Positions 45,083 to 54,358 of a stretch of DNA of 64,000 nucleotides are shown here, one piece after another; position 1 is the first letter of the stretch; every line of letters starts with the position of its first letter. Made by a program: the position numbers and the translations under genes. The stretch lies in the NCBI RefSeq assembly GCF_014648415.1, contig NZ_BMRB01000009.1:1-64000 (forward strand). Reading direction: 5' to 3'. This stretch comes from Actinokineospora fastidiosa. Lineage in GTDB: Bacteria; Actinomycetota; Actinomycetes; Mycobacteriales; Pseudonocardiaceae. Below the pieces are notes generated by a model that was not told the origin of the DNA, searched no databases, and saw only the letters and a list, made by a program, of their open reading frames with translations.

Positions 45083-46350
45083 AGCGCCTCCACCGCCCCC
45101 CTCAGCGCGTCCAACGCCTCGTCCACCTCGTCGGCCGTCACCGTCATCGGCGGCGCCAGCCGGATCACGTTGTTGTGCAGGCCGCCCTTGCCGACCAGCA
45201 GCCCGCGGGACCGGCAGCCCTCCAGCACCGCGACCGCCGCGTCCGGCGCGGGCTCGGTCCCGCCCGGCCGCACCAGCTCCACACCCACCATCAGGCCCTT
45301 GCCGCGCACGTCCCCGATCCACGGCGAGGCCACCGACCGCAGCCCGGCCAGCAGCCGCGCGCCCTGCTCGCGGGCGTTGGCCTGCAGGTCGTGCTCGGCG
45401 ATGTAGTCGAGCACGGCCATCGCGCCCACGGTCGCGACCGGGTTGCCGCCGAAGGTGGAGATCGAGTTGGCGGTCAGGCAGTCCATGACCTCGGCGCGGG
45501 CCACGACGCCGCCGATGGCCAGGCCGTTGCCCAGCCCCTTGGCGAAGGTCATCATGTCCGGCACGACGCCGTGCGCGCCGATGCCCCAGAAGTGCTCCCC
45601 GGTGCGCCCCCAGCCGGTCTGCACCTCGTCGGAGATCAGCAGGATGCCGTGCTCGGCCAGGACCTCGGCGAACGCCCCGTACAGCCCGTCCGGCGGCACG
45701 GTGAACCCGCCGACGCCCTGGATCGGCTCGACGATCAGGCACGCGACGTCGCCGGAGGTCATGGTCTGGATGACCTCGCGCAGGTCGTCCACGCACGCCT
45801 TGATGTAGTCGGCGTCGGACAGCGCCGCGAACGGGCCGCGGTACCGATAGCCGCCGTGCACGTGCGCGACCCGGACCGGCGACAGCGAACTCGCCGACCA
45901 GCCGCGGTTGCCGGTCACGCCGACGGTGGCGAAGGCGCGCCCGTGGTAGGAGTTGCGCATCGCCAGCACCTGGTTGCTGCGCCGGTACTGGGTGGCCAGC
46001 ATCAGCGCCGTCTCGTTGGCCTCGGTGCCGGAGTTGGTGAAGAACACCTTGGCGTCCGGGATCCCCGACAGCGCCGCGATCCGCTCCGCCAGCTCCACCT
46101 GCGCGCGGATCAGGTAGAGCGTCGAGGTGTGCAGGATGCCGCTGTCGAGCTGCTTGCGGACGGCGTCGGAGATCTCCGGGACGTCGTAGCCGATGGCGTT
46201 GGTCAGGATGCCCGCGAAGAAGTCCAGGTAGCCGCGGCCGGTCGAGTCGGTCACCCGGCGCCCGTGCCCGCTCACGATCTCCAGCGGGTCGGCGTAGTAG
46301 AGGGCCAGCCAGTTCGGGAGCACGGCGCGGTGGCGCTCGACGAGGGTCAT
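45079..46350 (-). CDS. Class III aminotransferase, likely beta-alanine/3-aminoisobutyrate transaminase
   Basis: 423 residues, PLP-dependent. Conserved FFTNSGTEANETAL, SYHGRAFATVG, ISDEVQTGWGRTG, and the PLP lysine in MTFAKGLGNG. Substrate assignment comes from context: it is coupled with mmsA and divergent from PucR and the dihydropyrimidinase operon. GABA or another omega-amino acid is an alternative. Confidence 0.88.
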   Translation of the reverse strand: MTLVERHRAVLPNWLALYYADPLEIVSGHGRRVTDSTGRGYLDFFAGILTNAIGYDVPEISDAVRKQLDSGILHTSTLYLIRAQVELAERIAALSGIPDAKVFFTNSGTEANETALMLATQYRRSNQVLAMRNSYHGRAFATVGVTGNRGWSASSLSPVRVAHVHGGYRYRGPFAALSDADYIKACVDDLREVIQTMTSGDVACLIVEPIQGVGGFTVPPDGLYGAFAEVLAEHGILLISDEVQTGWGRTGEHFWGIGAHGVVPDMMTFAKGLGNGLAIGGVVARAEVMDCLTANSISTFGGNPVATVGAMAVLDYIAEHDLQANAREQGARLLAGLRSVASPWIGDVRGKGLMVGVELVRPGGTEPAPDAAVAVLEGCRSRGLLVGKGGLHNNVIRLAPPMTVTADEVDEALDALRGAVEAL

Positions 46351-46434
46351 ACCGTCGGAGTGTGCTGGGCCGGGCACGGGCGCGCCAACGGACAGACTGC
46401 ACGCCGATCACCCTGTGCGCCTTACAGTTTGTGC

Positions 46435-46445
46435 GACACTGTGTC
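46435..46445. promoter_or_regulatory. PucR-box palindrome
   Basis: GACACTGTGTC, a perfect 11-bp palindrome just before the pucR start and about 85 bp from the divergent transaminase start. The ACACTGTG core recurs twice before the nitrilase operon. Confidence 0.6.
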
Positions 46446-46447
46446 GG

Positions 46448-48031
46448 GTGTACCCGACGGTCTCGGACGCCATCGCGCTGCCCGTCGTCCGGGCGGGCGG
46501 GCCCGAGGTCGTGGCGGGCGCCGTGGGCCTCGACCGGCGGGTGCGCTGGGTGCACGTGGCCGAGGTCGCCGACATCGCCGCCCTGCTGCGCGGCGGGGAA
46601 CTCGTCCTCACCACCGGCATCGCCCTGCCCGACGACCCGGGCGGGCTCACCCGCTACGTCGACGACCTCGCCGCCGCCCGGGTGGCAGGCCTGGTCGTCG
46701 AGCTGGTCCGGCACTGGCGCGGCGCGCTGCCGCCCGCGCTGACCGCCGCCGCGGAGCGGCACGGCCTCCCGCTGGTCACCCTGGCCAGGGAGACCCGGTT
46801 CGTGGCGGTCACCGAGGCCGTCGCCGGGCTGATCCTGGACGCCCAGACCGCCGAGCTGCGCGCCGCCGAGCAGATCCACGAGACGTTCACGGCGCTGACC
46901 GTCGCGGGCGCCGAGCCGGTGGAGGTGCTGCGCGAGGCCGCCCGCGCGTCCGGGGCGCCGGTCGTGCTGGAGAACCTCGCCCACGACGTGCTGGCCTACG
47001 ACACCGCCGGGCTCGACCCTGGCGACGTGCTGGCCGACTGGGCGCGCCGCTCCCGCGCGGTCGCCGTCGCCGAGCGCACCGGCTACCACGCCGGGGCGGG
47101 GTGGCTGGTGACGGTCGTCGGGGCCCGCGGCCAGCACTGGGGCCGTCTGGTGCTGCTGTGCCGGGGCGAGCCCGCGCACAGCCAGCGGGTGATCGCCGAG
47201 CGGGCGGCGTCCGCGCTCGCCGTGCACCGGCTGGTCGCGCGCGACCAGGAGACCCTGGAACGGCACGCCCACCGGACCCTGCTCGCCGACCTGCTCTCCG
47301 AGTCCGGCGCGGAGATCACCGCCCACAGCGCCGCGCTGGGCGTGCCGCTGGAGCACCGCAGGCTCGTCGGCATGGCCGTGCGCCCGCGCACCCGGCCCAC
47401 CGGCCGCTCGATGGCCACCCACGAGGTCCTGCGCGACCTCGCCGAGGCCACCGCGCTGGCCGCCCGCCGCGCCCGGGTGGCCGCGCTGGTCGGGATCGTC
47501 GACGACACCAGCGTGCGGGCCCTGCTGTCGCTGACCCCGCAGGCCGTCCCCGACGCCGTGCTCGCCCGGCTGGCCGCCGAGACCCACCAGGCCGCGGCCG
47601 TGCCGGTGGTCGTGGCCGTCGGCTGCACCGTCGCCACCGCCGCCGACGCCCGCCGCAGCCTGGTGGAGGCCGCCCAGGTGGCGCAGGCCGTCCGCGCCCC
47701 GGGCGAGACCTACCACCGCCTTGAGGACGTGCGGCTGCGCGGCCTGCTGTACCTGCTGGCCGGGGACGAGAGGGTGACCGCGTTCGCCGAGCGCGAGCTC
47801 GGCCCGCTGCTGGCCCGCGACGCCACCCACGGCAGCCGCCTGGTCGAGGCGCTGCGGCACTTCTGCGCCCACGGCGGCAACAAGTCCGCCGCCGCGGCGG
47901 CCGCGCATCTGTCTCGCACGGCGTACTACCAGCAGCTCGCCCGGGTCGAGCAGGTGCTGGGCGTGTCGCTGGAGGACCCGGAGTCGGTGCTGTCCCTGCA
48001 CGTGGCCCTGCTCGCCATGGACGTCGACTGA
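46448..48031 (+). CDS. PucR-family transcriptional regulator
   Basis: 527 residues. N-terminal PucR domain (TVSDAIALPVVRAGGPEVVAG, VRWVHVAEVADIAALLRGGELVLTTG), a central GGDEF-like region, and a C-terminal helix-turn-helix (HGGNKSAAAAAAHLSRTAYYQ). PucR proteins control purine or pyrimidine catabolism. GTG start 3 bp after a palindromic box. It sits between the two operons of the pathway, and the same box occurs near both. Confidence 0.9.
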   Translation: MYPTVSDAIALPVVRAGGPEVVAGAVGLDRRVRWVHVAEVADIAALLRGGELVLTTGIALPDDPGGLTRYVDDLAAARVAGLVVELVRHWRGALPPALTAAAERHGLPLVTLARETRFVAVTEAVAGLILDAQTAELRAAEQIHETFTALTVAGAEPVEVLREAARASGAPVVLENLAHDVLAYDTAGLDPGDVLADWARRSRAVAVAERTGYHAGAGWLVTVVGARGQHWGRLVLLCRGEPAHSQRVIAERAASALAVHRLVARDQETLERHAHRTLLADLLSESGAEITAHSAALGVPLEHRRLVGMAVRPRTRPTGRSMATHEVLRDLAEATALAARRARVAALVGIVDDTSVRALLSLTPQAVPDAVLARLAAETHQAAAVPVVVAVGCTVATAADARRSLVEAAQVAQAVRAPGETYHRLEDVRLRGLLYLLAGDERVTAFAERELGPLLARDATHGSRLVEALRHFCAHGGNKSAAAAAAHLSRTAYYQQLARVEQVLGVSLEDPESVLSLHVALLAMDVD

Positions 48032-48072
48032 CGCCGTCGGGGTCACCGGGGCCGCCGACCGACGTCAACTGA

Positions 48073-48110
48073 CACAGTGTTCGGGTTGGCGATCAACGGC
48101 GAACACTGTG
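48073..48110. promoter_or_regulatory. Paired PucR boxes before the pyrimidine operon
   Basis: CACAGTGTTC (48073-48082) and its exact inverse GAACACTGTG (48101-48110), 18 bp apart. The core ACACTGTG matches the box before pucR. Confidence 0.65.
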
Positions 48111-48173
48111 ACGCTCGCCACAGCGTTCCCGGCCGTCCCACGATGCCTGGACGGGCCGATGAGAGGAGACACC

Positions 48174-49010
48174 TTGATCGTGCGAGCGGGGCTGGTCCAA
48201 CAGCGGTGGACCGGCGACAAGGAGTCGATGATCGCCAACGCGGTCGCGGCCATCGCCACGGCGGCGTCCCAGGGCGCGCGGGTGGTGTGCCTGCAGGAGC
48301 TGTTCTACGGCCCGTACTTCTGCCAGGTCCAGGACGCCGACTACTACTCCTACACCGAGGCCATCCCGGACGGCCCCACCACGCGGCTGATGTGCGAGGT
48401 GGCCGAGCGGCACGGCGTCGTGCTCGTCGTGCCGATGTACGAGCAGGAGCAGCCTGGCGTCTACTACAACACCGCCGCGGTGATCGACGCCGACGGCCGG
48501 TACCTGGGCAAGCACCGCAAGAACCACATCCCGCAGGTGAAGGGCTTCTGGGAGAAGTTCTACTTCCGGCCGGGGAACCTGGGCTACCCGGTGTTCGACA
48601 CCGCGGTCGGCCGCATCGGGGTCTACATCTGCTACGAGCGGCACTTCCCGGAGGGCTGGCGGGCGCTCGGGCTGGGCGGGGCGTCGATCGTGTTCAACCC
48701 GTCGGCGACCAGCCGGGGGCTCTCGGAGTACCTGTGGCGGCTGGAGCAGCCCGCCGCCGCGGTCGCCAACGAGTACTTCGTCGGCACGATCAACCGCGTC
48801 GGCGTGGAGCCGCTGGGGGACAACGACTTCTACGGCCAGTCCTACTTCGCCGACCCGCGCGGGCAGCTCGTCGGCGCCGCGGCGTCGGACACCGAGGAGG
48901 AGGTCGTGGTCCGCGACCTGGACATGGACCAGCTCGCCGCGGTCCGCGACCTGTGGGCGTTCTACCGCGACCGCAGGCCGGAGACCTACTCCCCGCTGAC
49001 GGAGGCGTGA
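48174..49010 (+). CDS. Nitrilase-superfamily amidohydrolase, likely beta-ureidopropionase
   Basis: 278 residues. Glu-Lys-Cys triad is visible: Glu in CLQELFYG, Lys in KHRKNHIP, Cys in YICYERHFPE. In reductive pyrimidine breakdown it cleaves N-carbamoyl-beta-alanine to beta-alanine, CO2 and ammonia. TTG 48174 is chosen because GAGGAG lies 6 nt upstream; an in-frame ATG 15 bp upstream and GTG 48180 are alternatives. The stop overlaps the next ATG (TGATG). Confidence 0.88.
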   Translation: MIVRAGLVQQRWTGDKESMIANAVAAIATAASQGARVVCLQELFYGPYFCQVQDADYYSYTEAIPDGPTTRLMCEVAERHGVVLVVPMYEQEQPGVYYNTAAVIDADGRYLGKHRKNHIPQVKGFWEKFYFRPGNLGYPVFDTAVGRIGVYICYERHFPEGWRALGLGGASIVFNPSATSRGLSEYLWRLEQPAAAVANEYFVGTINRVGVEPLGDNDFYGQSYFADPRGQLVGAAASDTEEEVVVRDLDMDQLAAVRDLWAFYRDRRPETYSPLTEA

Positions 49011-50395
49011 TGCGCACCCTGATCCGCGGCGGCACCGTGGTCAACTCCGGCGGCCCGTTCGCCGCCGATGTGCTGGTCGACGGCGAGACCATCGCCGCGG
49101 TCGCCGCGCCCGGCCTGTTCACCGACGCGGACACCGTCATCGACGCGACCGGACGCTACGTGCTGCCCGGCGGCATCGACGCCCACACCCACATGGAGAT
49201 GCCCTTCGGCGGGACGTCGTCGTCGGACACCTTCGCCACCGGCACCGCGGCGGCCGCGTGGGGCGGCACGACCACGATCATCGACTTCGCCGTGCAGGCC
49301 AAGGGCGCCTCGCTGCTGGCCACCCTGGACAAGTGGCACGAGAAGGCGGGCGGGCACTGCGCCGTCGACTACTCCTTCCACATGATCGTCTCCGACGTCA
49401 ACGACACCTCGCTCAAGGAGATGGAGTCCTGCGTCGCCGCGGGCGTGAACAGCTTCAAGATGTTCATGGCCTACCCCGGCGTCTTCTACGCCACCGACGG
49501 GGAGATCCTGCGCGCGATGACGAAGGCGCGGGAGACCGGCGCCATGGTCATGATGCACGCGGAAAACGGCATCGCCATCGACCAGCTCGTCGCGCAAGCG
49601 CTTGCCGACGGGCGGACCGACCCCGTGCACCACAGCCTGACCCGCCCGCCGGAGCTGGAGGGCGAGGCCACCCACCGGGCGATCGCCCTCGCCGCGGTGA
49701 CCGGTGCCCCGCTCTACATCGTGCACCTGTCGTCCCGGCACGCGCTGGACGCGGTGACGGCCGCGCGCGACAGCGGGCAGAACGTGTTCGCCGAAACGTG
49801 CCCGCAGTACCTGTTCCTGTCCATCGAGGACATGGCGCGGCCGGACTTCGAGGGCGCCAAGTTCGTCTGCTCCCCGCCGCTGCGCCCGGCCGACCACCAG
49901 CTGGACCTGTGGCGCGGGCTGCGCACGAACGACCTGTCGGTGGTCTCGACCGACCACTGCCCGTTCTGCTTCGCCGGGCAGAAGGAGCTGGGGCGCGGCG
50001 ACTTCTCCAGGATCCCCAACGGGATGCCCGGCGTCGAGCACCGGATGGACCTGCTGCACCAGGGCGTCGTCCGCGGCGAGATCTCGCTGTCGCGCTGGGT
50101 GGAGATCAGCGCGACGACGCCAGCGCGGATGTTCGGGCTGTACCCGCGCAAGGGCGTGGTCGCGCCCGGGTCGGACGCCGACCTCGTCGTCTACGACCCG
50201 ACCGCCACCCAGGTGCTCTCGGCGGCGACCCACCACATGAACGTCGACTACTCCGCCTACGAGGGGATGGAGCTGGTCGGCCGGGTGGAGACGGTGCTTT
50301 CGCGCGGCTCGGTCGTCGTCGCCGACGGCGCGTTCCACGGCCGCGAGGGGCACGGCCGGTTCCTGGACCGCGATCTCTGCCAGTACCTGCGCTGA
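49010..50395 (+). CDS. Dihydropyrimidinase (D-hydantoinase)
   Basis: 461 residues, zinc amidohydrolase. It opens dihydrouracil or dihydrothymine to the N-carbamoyl amino acid. Metal ligands: DAHTHMEMPFGG, the carboxylated Lys in SFKMFMAYPG, MHAENG, VHLSSRHA and STDHCPFCFAGQK. Translationally coupled to the upstream nitrilase gene. Confidence 0.93.
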   Translation: MRTLIRGGTVVNSGGPFAADVLVDGETIAAVAAPGLFTDADTVIDATGRYVLPGGIDAHTHMEMPFGGTSSSDTFATGTAAAAWGGTTTIIDFAVQAKGASLLATLDKWHEKAGGHCAVDYSFHMIVSDVNDTSLKEMESCVAAGVNSFKMFMAYPGVFYATDGEILRAMTKARETGAMVMMHAENGIAIDQLVAQALADGRTDPVHHSLTRPPELEGEATHRAIALAAVTGAPLYIVHLSSRHALDAVTAARDSGQNVFAETCPQYLFLSIEDMARPDFEGAKFVCSPPLRPADHQLDLWRGLRTNDLSVVSTDHCPFCFAGQKELGRGDFSRIPNGMPGVEHRMDLLHQGVVRGEISLSRWVEISATTPARMFGLYPRKGVVAPGSDADLVVYDPTATQVLSAATHHMNVDYSAYEGMELVGRVETVLSRGSVVVADGAFHGREGHGRFLDRDLCQYLR

Positions 50396-50407
50396 GAGGG
50401 GTGCGCC

Positions 50408-51391
50408 ATGGAGTTCGGCGTGGTGCTGCAGACCGACCCGCCCGCGCGCGACGTCGTGCGGCTGATGGCCGAGGCCGAGGAGCGCGGCTTCCGCTACGGG
50501 TGGACGTTCGACTCGTGCGTGCTGTGGCAGGAGCCGTTCGTCATCTACTCCCAGATCCTCGCCCAGACGTCGGACCTGGTCGTCGGGCCGATGGTGACCA
50601 ACCCGAGCACGCGCGACTGGTCGGTCACGGCGTCGCTGTTCGCGACCCTGAACGACATGTACGGCAACCGGACCGTCTGCGGCATCGGCCGGGGCGACTC
50701 CGCGCGGCGGGTGATCGGGCAGAAGCCGGCGTCGCTGGCGGTGCTGGCCGAGGCCATGCACGTCATCCGCGAGCTGGCCGAGGGCCGGGAGGCGGTGCTG
50801 CACGGCGCGCCGGTGCGGATCCCGTGGGTGCGGGAGGGCCGCCTGGAGGTCTGGATGGCCGCGTACGGGCCGCGCGCGCTGCGGCTGGTGGGGGAGCAGG
50901 CCGACGGGTTCATCCTGCAGTGCGCCGATCCGGCGATCGCCCGCTGGACCATCGCGTCGGTGCGCGCCGCCGCGGCGGCGGTCGGGCGCGACCCCGGCGG
51001 GATCACGGTGTGCGTGGCCGCGCCCGCGTACGTCGGCGACGACCTGGCCCACCAGCGCGACCAGCTGCGGTGGTTCGGCGGGATGGTGGGCAACCACGTC
51101 GCCGACCTGGTGGCCCGCTACGGCGAGTCCGGCCCGGTGCCGCGCGAGCTGACCGACTACATCCGCGGCCGCGACGGGTACGACTACTCCCACCACGGCA
51201 AGGCGGGCAACCGGTCCGCGGACTTCGTGCCCGACGAGATCGTCGACCGCTTCTGCCTGCTCGGCCCGGCCGCCGCGCACAAGGACCGCATCGCCGAGCT
51301 CGCCGACCTCGGCGTCGACCAGTTCGCCCTGTACCTCATGCACGACGACAAGGAGGACACGCTGCGCGCTTACGGCGAACGCATCGTGTGA
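50408..51391 (+). CDS. TIGR03842-type F420-dependent LLM oxidoreductase
   Basis: 327 residues. Luciferase-like fold with MEFGVVLQTDPP, VVGPMVTNPSTRDWSVTAS and GIGRGDSARRVIG, typical of the TIGR03842 F420 family. Third gene of the nitrilase-dihydropyrimidinase operon, 12 bp after its neighbour. No NADPH- or NADH-dependent dihydropyrimidine dehydrogenase is present in the window, so this enzyme may do a redox step on the pyrimidine or a hydantoin. That role is inference from context. Confidence 0.88.
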   Translation: MEFGVVLQTDPPARDVVRLMAEAEERGFRYGWTFDSCVLWQEPFVIYSQILAQTSDLVVGPMVTNPSTRDWSVTASLFATLNDMYGNRTVCGIGRGDSARRVIGQKPASLAVLAEAMHVIRELAEGREAVLHGAPVRIPWVREGRLEVWMAAYGPRALRLVGEQADGFILQCADPAIARWTIASVRAAAAAVGRDPGGITVCVAAPAYVGDDLAHQRDQLRWFGGMVGNHVADLVARYGESGPVPRELTDYIRGRDGYDYSHHGKAGNRSADFVPDEIVDRFCLLGPAAAHKDRIAELADLGVDQFALYLMHDDKEDTLRAYGERIV

Positions 51392-51481
51392 ATCGGTTTA
51401 CCCGACACGTTCTCGTCACCCGGATGAGTGTCACTCGTTAGTGGGATGTCACAGTCAGCTCCCCGGCTGGAGGTCCCACCC

Positions 51482-52945
51482 ATGCCCGGTCCACGCCTGC
51501 GCGCCGGAATCGCCGCGCTCGCCCTCATCCCCGCACTGGCCGTGTCCACACCGGCCGCCGCCGACGGGCCGCTGGCGCGCGTGTCCGCCTCGCTGGCCGG
51601 GGTCCTCGACGCCGCGCTGCCCGGCCAGGCGATGACCGTCCTGGTCCACGGCACGTCCGCGGCGGCAGCCGCCGACGCCGTGCGGCAGGCGGGGATGACC
51701 AGGGTGACCGCGTTCGAGCGCATCGGCGTGGAGGTCGCGCGGGGCACCGCGGCCCAGGTCGCGGCCGTGCGCGCGCTGCCCGGGGTGACCTATGTGGAGA
51801 ACAACGACCCGATCGAGTTCTTCGCCAGCTCGGGCACGGCGGCGACGACGTCGCGCCAGGCCCAGCAGACGCTCACCGGCGCGAACGGGCGCAGGCTCGC
51901 GGGGAGCGGCGTCACCGTGGCCGTCATCGACTCCGGCATCGACCCGACCCACCCGGCGTTCCGCGGCGACGACGGCCGGACCCGGGTGGTGCGCAACCTC
52001 AAGAGCGTCTGCCTGGACGGGTCGACCACCGGGACGTCGTGCGTGATCGACCTGCCGACGGTCATCGACACCGACACGCTGGCGGTCGGCGGCCACGGCA
52101 CGCACGTCAGCGGCATCGCCGCGGGCCGCGACTACACGCTGGGCGACGGCACGGTGGTGGGCGGCTCGGCGCCGGACGCCAAGATCGTGTCGATCTCCAC
52201 GGGCGCGGTCATCCTGATCGTGGGCGCGGACTCGGCGCTGAACTGGGTGCTGGAGAACCACGCCGCGCCGTGCGGGGCGGGCGTCCCGGCGTCGGTGTGC
52301 CCGCCGATCAAGGTCATCAACAACTCCTACGGCCCGGTCGGCGGCGGCCAGTTCGACCCCGAGTCGGCGACGGTGAAGCTGCAGCGCGCGTTGGTCGCCG
52401 AGGGCGTGGTCGTGGTGTGGGCCAACGGCAACGACGGCGGCGACGGCTCGGCCAGCCTGTCCAACCCGCCCGGCCAGGACCCGACCCCGGGCGTGCTGTC
52501 CGTGGCGTCGTACAACGACCAGGGCACCGGCACGCGCGACGGCGCGGTCTCCGACTTCTCCTCCCGCGGCGCGGCGAACGACACCTCGACCTGGCCGGAC
52601 ATCTCCGCGCCGGGGGAGGACATCGTCTCGGCGTGCAGGCTGTACCTGCCGATCTGCGCGACCGGCCTGCAGCCGGTGAACGGGCCCGGGCTGCTGGACC
52701 TCGGGACCTACAACGTGATCAGCGGGACGTCGATGGCGGCCCCGCAGATCGCGGGCATCGTCGCCCAGCTCTTCCAGGCCGACCCGACCGCGACCCCCGC
52801 GGAGGTCGAGGCCGCCCTGAAGTCCACCGCCCACAAGTTCACCGACGGCGCGGCCTACCAGCCGGTGGGCGCGTACACGTCGAGCTTCGACAAGGGCACG
52901 GGCCTGGTGGACACGGTCGCGGCGGTGAACGCCCTGGTGGGCTGA
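51482..52945 (+). CDS. Secreted subtilisin-like serine protease (S8)
   Basis: 487 residues. Signal peptide (GIAALALIPALAVSTPAAA), an I9-like propeptide region up to about residue 115 (VTYVENNDPIEF), then the S8 domain with Asp150 (VIDSGID), His205 (GGHGTHVSG) and Ser417 (SGTSMAAPQ). The catalytic region carries several extra Cys that may form disulfides. GGAGG lies 8 nt before the ATG. A hairpin terminator follows. Confidence 0.94.
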   Translation: MPGPRLRAGIAALALIPALAVSTPAAADGPLARVSASLAGVLDAALPGQAMTVLVHGTSAAAAADAVRQAGMTRVTAFERIGVEVARGTAAQVAAVRALPGVTYVENNDPIEFFASSGTAATTSRQAQQTLTGANGRRLAGSGVTVAVIDSGIDPTHPAFRGDDGRTRVVRNLKSVCLDGSTTGTSCVIDLPTVIDTDTLAVGGHGTHVSGIAAGRDYTLGDGTVVGGSAPDAKIVSISTGAVILIVGADSALNWVLENHAAPCGAGVPASVCPPIKVINNSYGPVGGGQFDPESATVKLQRALVAEGVVVVWANGNDGGDGSASLSNPPGQDPTPGVLSVASYNDQGTGTRDGAVSDFSSRGAANDTSTWPDISAPGEDIVSACRLYLPICATGLQPVNGPGLLDLGTYNVISGTSMAAPQIAGIVAQLFQADPTATPAEVEAALKSTAHKFTDGAAYQPVGAYTSSFDKGTGLVDTVAAVNALVG

Positions 52946-52957
52946 CGACCGCTGCCT

Positions 52958-52997
52958 GGCGGACGCCGTGGGAGGCGGGGCTTCCACGGCGTCCGCC
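52958..52997. terminator. Bidirectional hairpin terminator
   Basis: 14-bp perfect stem (GGCGGACGCCGTGG with CCACGGCGTCCGCC), 12-nt loop, between the protease gene and the convergent MerR gene. Confidence 0.8.
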
Positions 52998-53000
52998 CTC

Positions 53001-53687
53001 TCATCTCCGCAAGTCCAGATAGGACAGGAGCGCGGCCGACCCGCGGAGGCGGGCGAGGCTCTGGTGGTGGACGTCGCGGTCGCGGCGGGCGAGTTCGGTG
53101 CGGGCGCGGGTGGGGTCGCCGGTCGCGCGCAGGGTCGTGATGACGGCCTCGATGATGGGGAACGGGTAGTCGCCGCGGCGCAGGACGGCGATGAGGTGGG
53201 CGATGCGCTGCTCGGCGGGGTCGTAGACGCGGTAGCCGGTGCGGTCGCGGGACGGGACGAGGAGGCCGCGGGACTCCCATTGGCGCAGGACCGGGGTCTT
53301 GACGCCGATGTCGCGGGCGAGGTCGCCGATGCGCACGTCGGGCCGGGTGGGCGGAGTCGGGGTGGCGGCCACCTCGGCGAAGGCGGCGGTGGCGGCGGCG
53401 ATGTGCGCGCGCTCGCGGGCGAGTTCGGCGTGACCGGAGTCGACGAGGGCGAGCGCGACGGCGGTCTGTCCGGTGTGGACGGCGTTCATGATCTCCCGCG
53501 CTGCGCCCCAGCCGTGCCCCGCGGCGAGGGCGCGGGTGGTGACGAGGGCGTCGGCGTGGGCCTGCGTGAAGACCCGGTAGCCGTTGGGCGCCCGCTCGGC
53601 CGGGGGCAGGAACCCCTGGTCGAGGTAGTTGCGGACCTGCTGCGGCGTGACCCCGGCGATGCGGGCCAGCTCGACGAGACGGGGCAC
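53001..53687 (-). CDS. Double-domain MerR transcriptional regulator
   Basis: 228 residues with two MerR helix-turn-helix domains in one chain: LVELARIAGVTPQQVRNYLD at 4-23 and RIGDLARDIGVKTPVLRQWE from about 119. Each is followed by its wing (APNGYRVF, RTGYRVYD). A helical linker and C-terminal helical tail follow. Two domains could let a monomer bind a dyad. The start GTG is about 100 bp from the divergent DUF6194 gene, whose promoter holds a MerR-style dyad. Confidence 0.88.
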   Translation of the reverse strand: MPRLVELARIAGVTPQQVRNYLDQGFLPPAERAPNGYRVFTQAHADALVTTRALAAGHGWGAAREIMNAVHTGQTAVALALVDSGHAELARERAHIAAATAAFAEVAATPTPPTRPDVRIGDLARDIGVKTPVLRQWESRGLLVPSRDRTGYRVYDPAEQRIAHLIAVLRRGDYPFPIIEAVITTLRATGDPTRARTELARRDRDVHHQSLARLRGSAALLSYLDLRR

Positions 53688-53750
53688 GGGTGGGATTCTA
53701 CGGTCACTTGAGGGTTTGCCGGGACTCGGGCGTGGTCAGCGCGGAAGAAA

Positions 53751-53778
53751 GTCTCAAACAGCAGGTCAATGAGACAAT
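53751..53778 (+). promoter_or_regulatory. Dyad and -10 before a probably leaderless DUF6194 gene
   Basis: GTCTCA and TGAGAC arms 13 bp apart, with GACAAT overlapping the right arm as a -10. The GTG start is 7 bp after the -10, so the mRNA may be leaderless. The arms cover the -35/-10 spacer, as at MerR-controlled promoters. Confidence 0.55.
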
Positions 53779-53785
53779 TGAACCT

Positions 53786-54211
53786 GTGACCGAACAGGAA
53801 GTGATCAGGCAGCTCCTCGACCTCGACGGCGTCATCGCGATGGAGAACTCCGGCGACACGTTCCTCATCTACGACCCCCACGGCGACGTCCCCTACAACC
53901 GCCGTTTCCCGTTCGCCACGGTGGTGACCGGGGACAGTTACGACAAGGCGTCCGACCTCGACCGTCCGGGCGCCTTCCGCCTCAACCTGGGCCTGACGAA
54001 GCAGACGTTCCGCACCCTGTTCCCGGCAGCGGCCCCGGTTACCCACACGGTGGACGACCAGGTCATGCCGCACCCCGTCTACGCCCCCCAACACTGGGTC
54101 TGCCTGGTGAACCCTTCGAGGGGGACCTTCGAGCAGGCGCGCCCGTTGATCCAGGAGGCGTACGACTTCGCCGCCCGCAAGCACCGCAACCGCCTGACCC
54201 CGAACCGCTAG
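53786..54211 (+). CDS. DUF6194-family protein
   Basis: 141 residues. The pattern LDGVIAMENSGDTFLIYDPHGDVPYNRRFPFATVV, followed by YDKASDLDRPGAFRLNLGL and HPVYAPQHWVCLVNPS, is that of DUF6194, a family of unknown function common in actinomycetes. It has a ferredoxin-like or MmcQ-like length. Likely controlled by the divergent double-MerR regulator. Confidence 0.8.
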   Translation: MTEQEVIRQLLDLDGVIAMENSGDTFLIYDPHGDVPYNRRFPFATVVTGDSYDKASDLDRPGAFRLNLGLTKQTFRTLFPAAAPVTHTVDDQVMPHPVYAPQHWVCLVNPSRGTFEQARPLIQEAYDFAARKHRNRLTPNR

Positions 54212-54358
54212 CCCTCCGCCGGGCCCGCTGCCCAGCACCTGGGGGAGGGGCAGCGGCCAGACCGCGCACCGACGGCCAGGCCGCTGTGCTGGGGGTGTGG
54301 CCGCCACCTAGGTAGTCAGGCGGCTGCGCTGGGGGTGTGGCCGCCGTGCTGTGGGCGT

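Noticed and set aside
43616-48046. A 1476-residue continuous minus-strand ORF suggesting a fused mmsA and transaminase
   Set aside because: The transaminase is read in another frame; the continuous frame is open by GC bias only upstream of mmsA.
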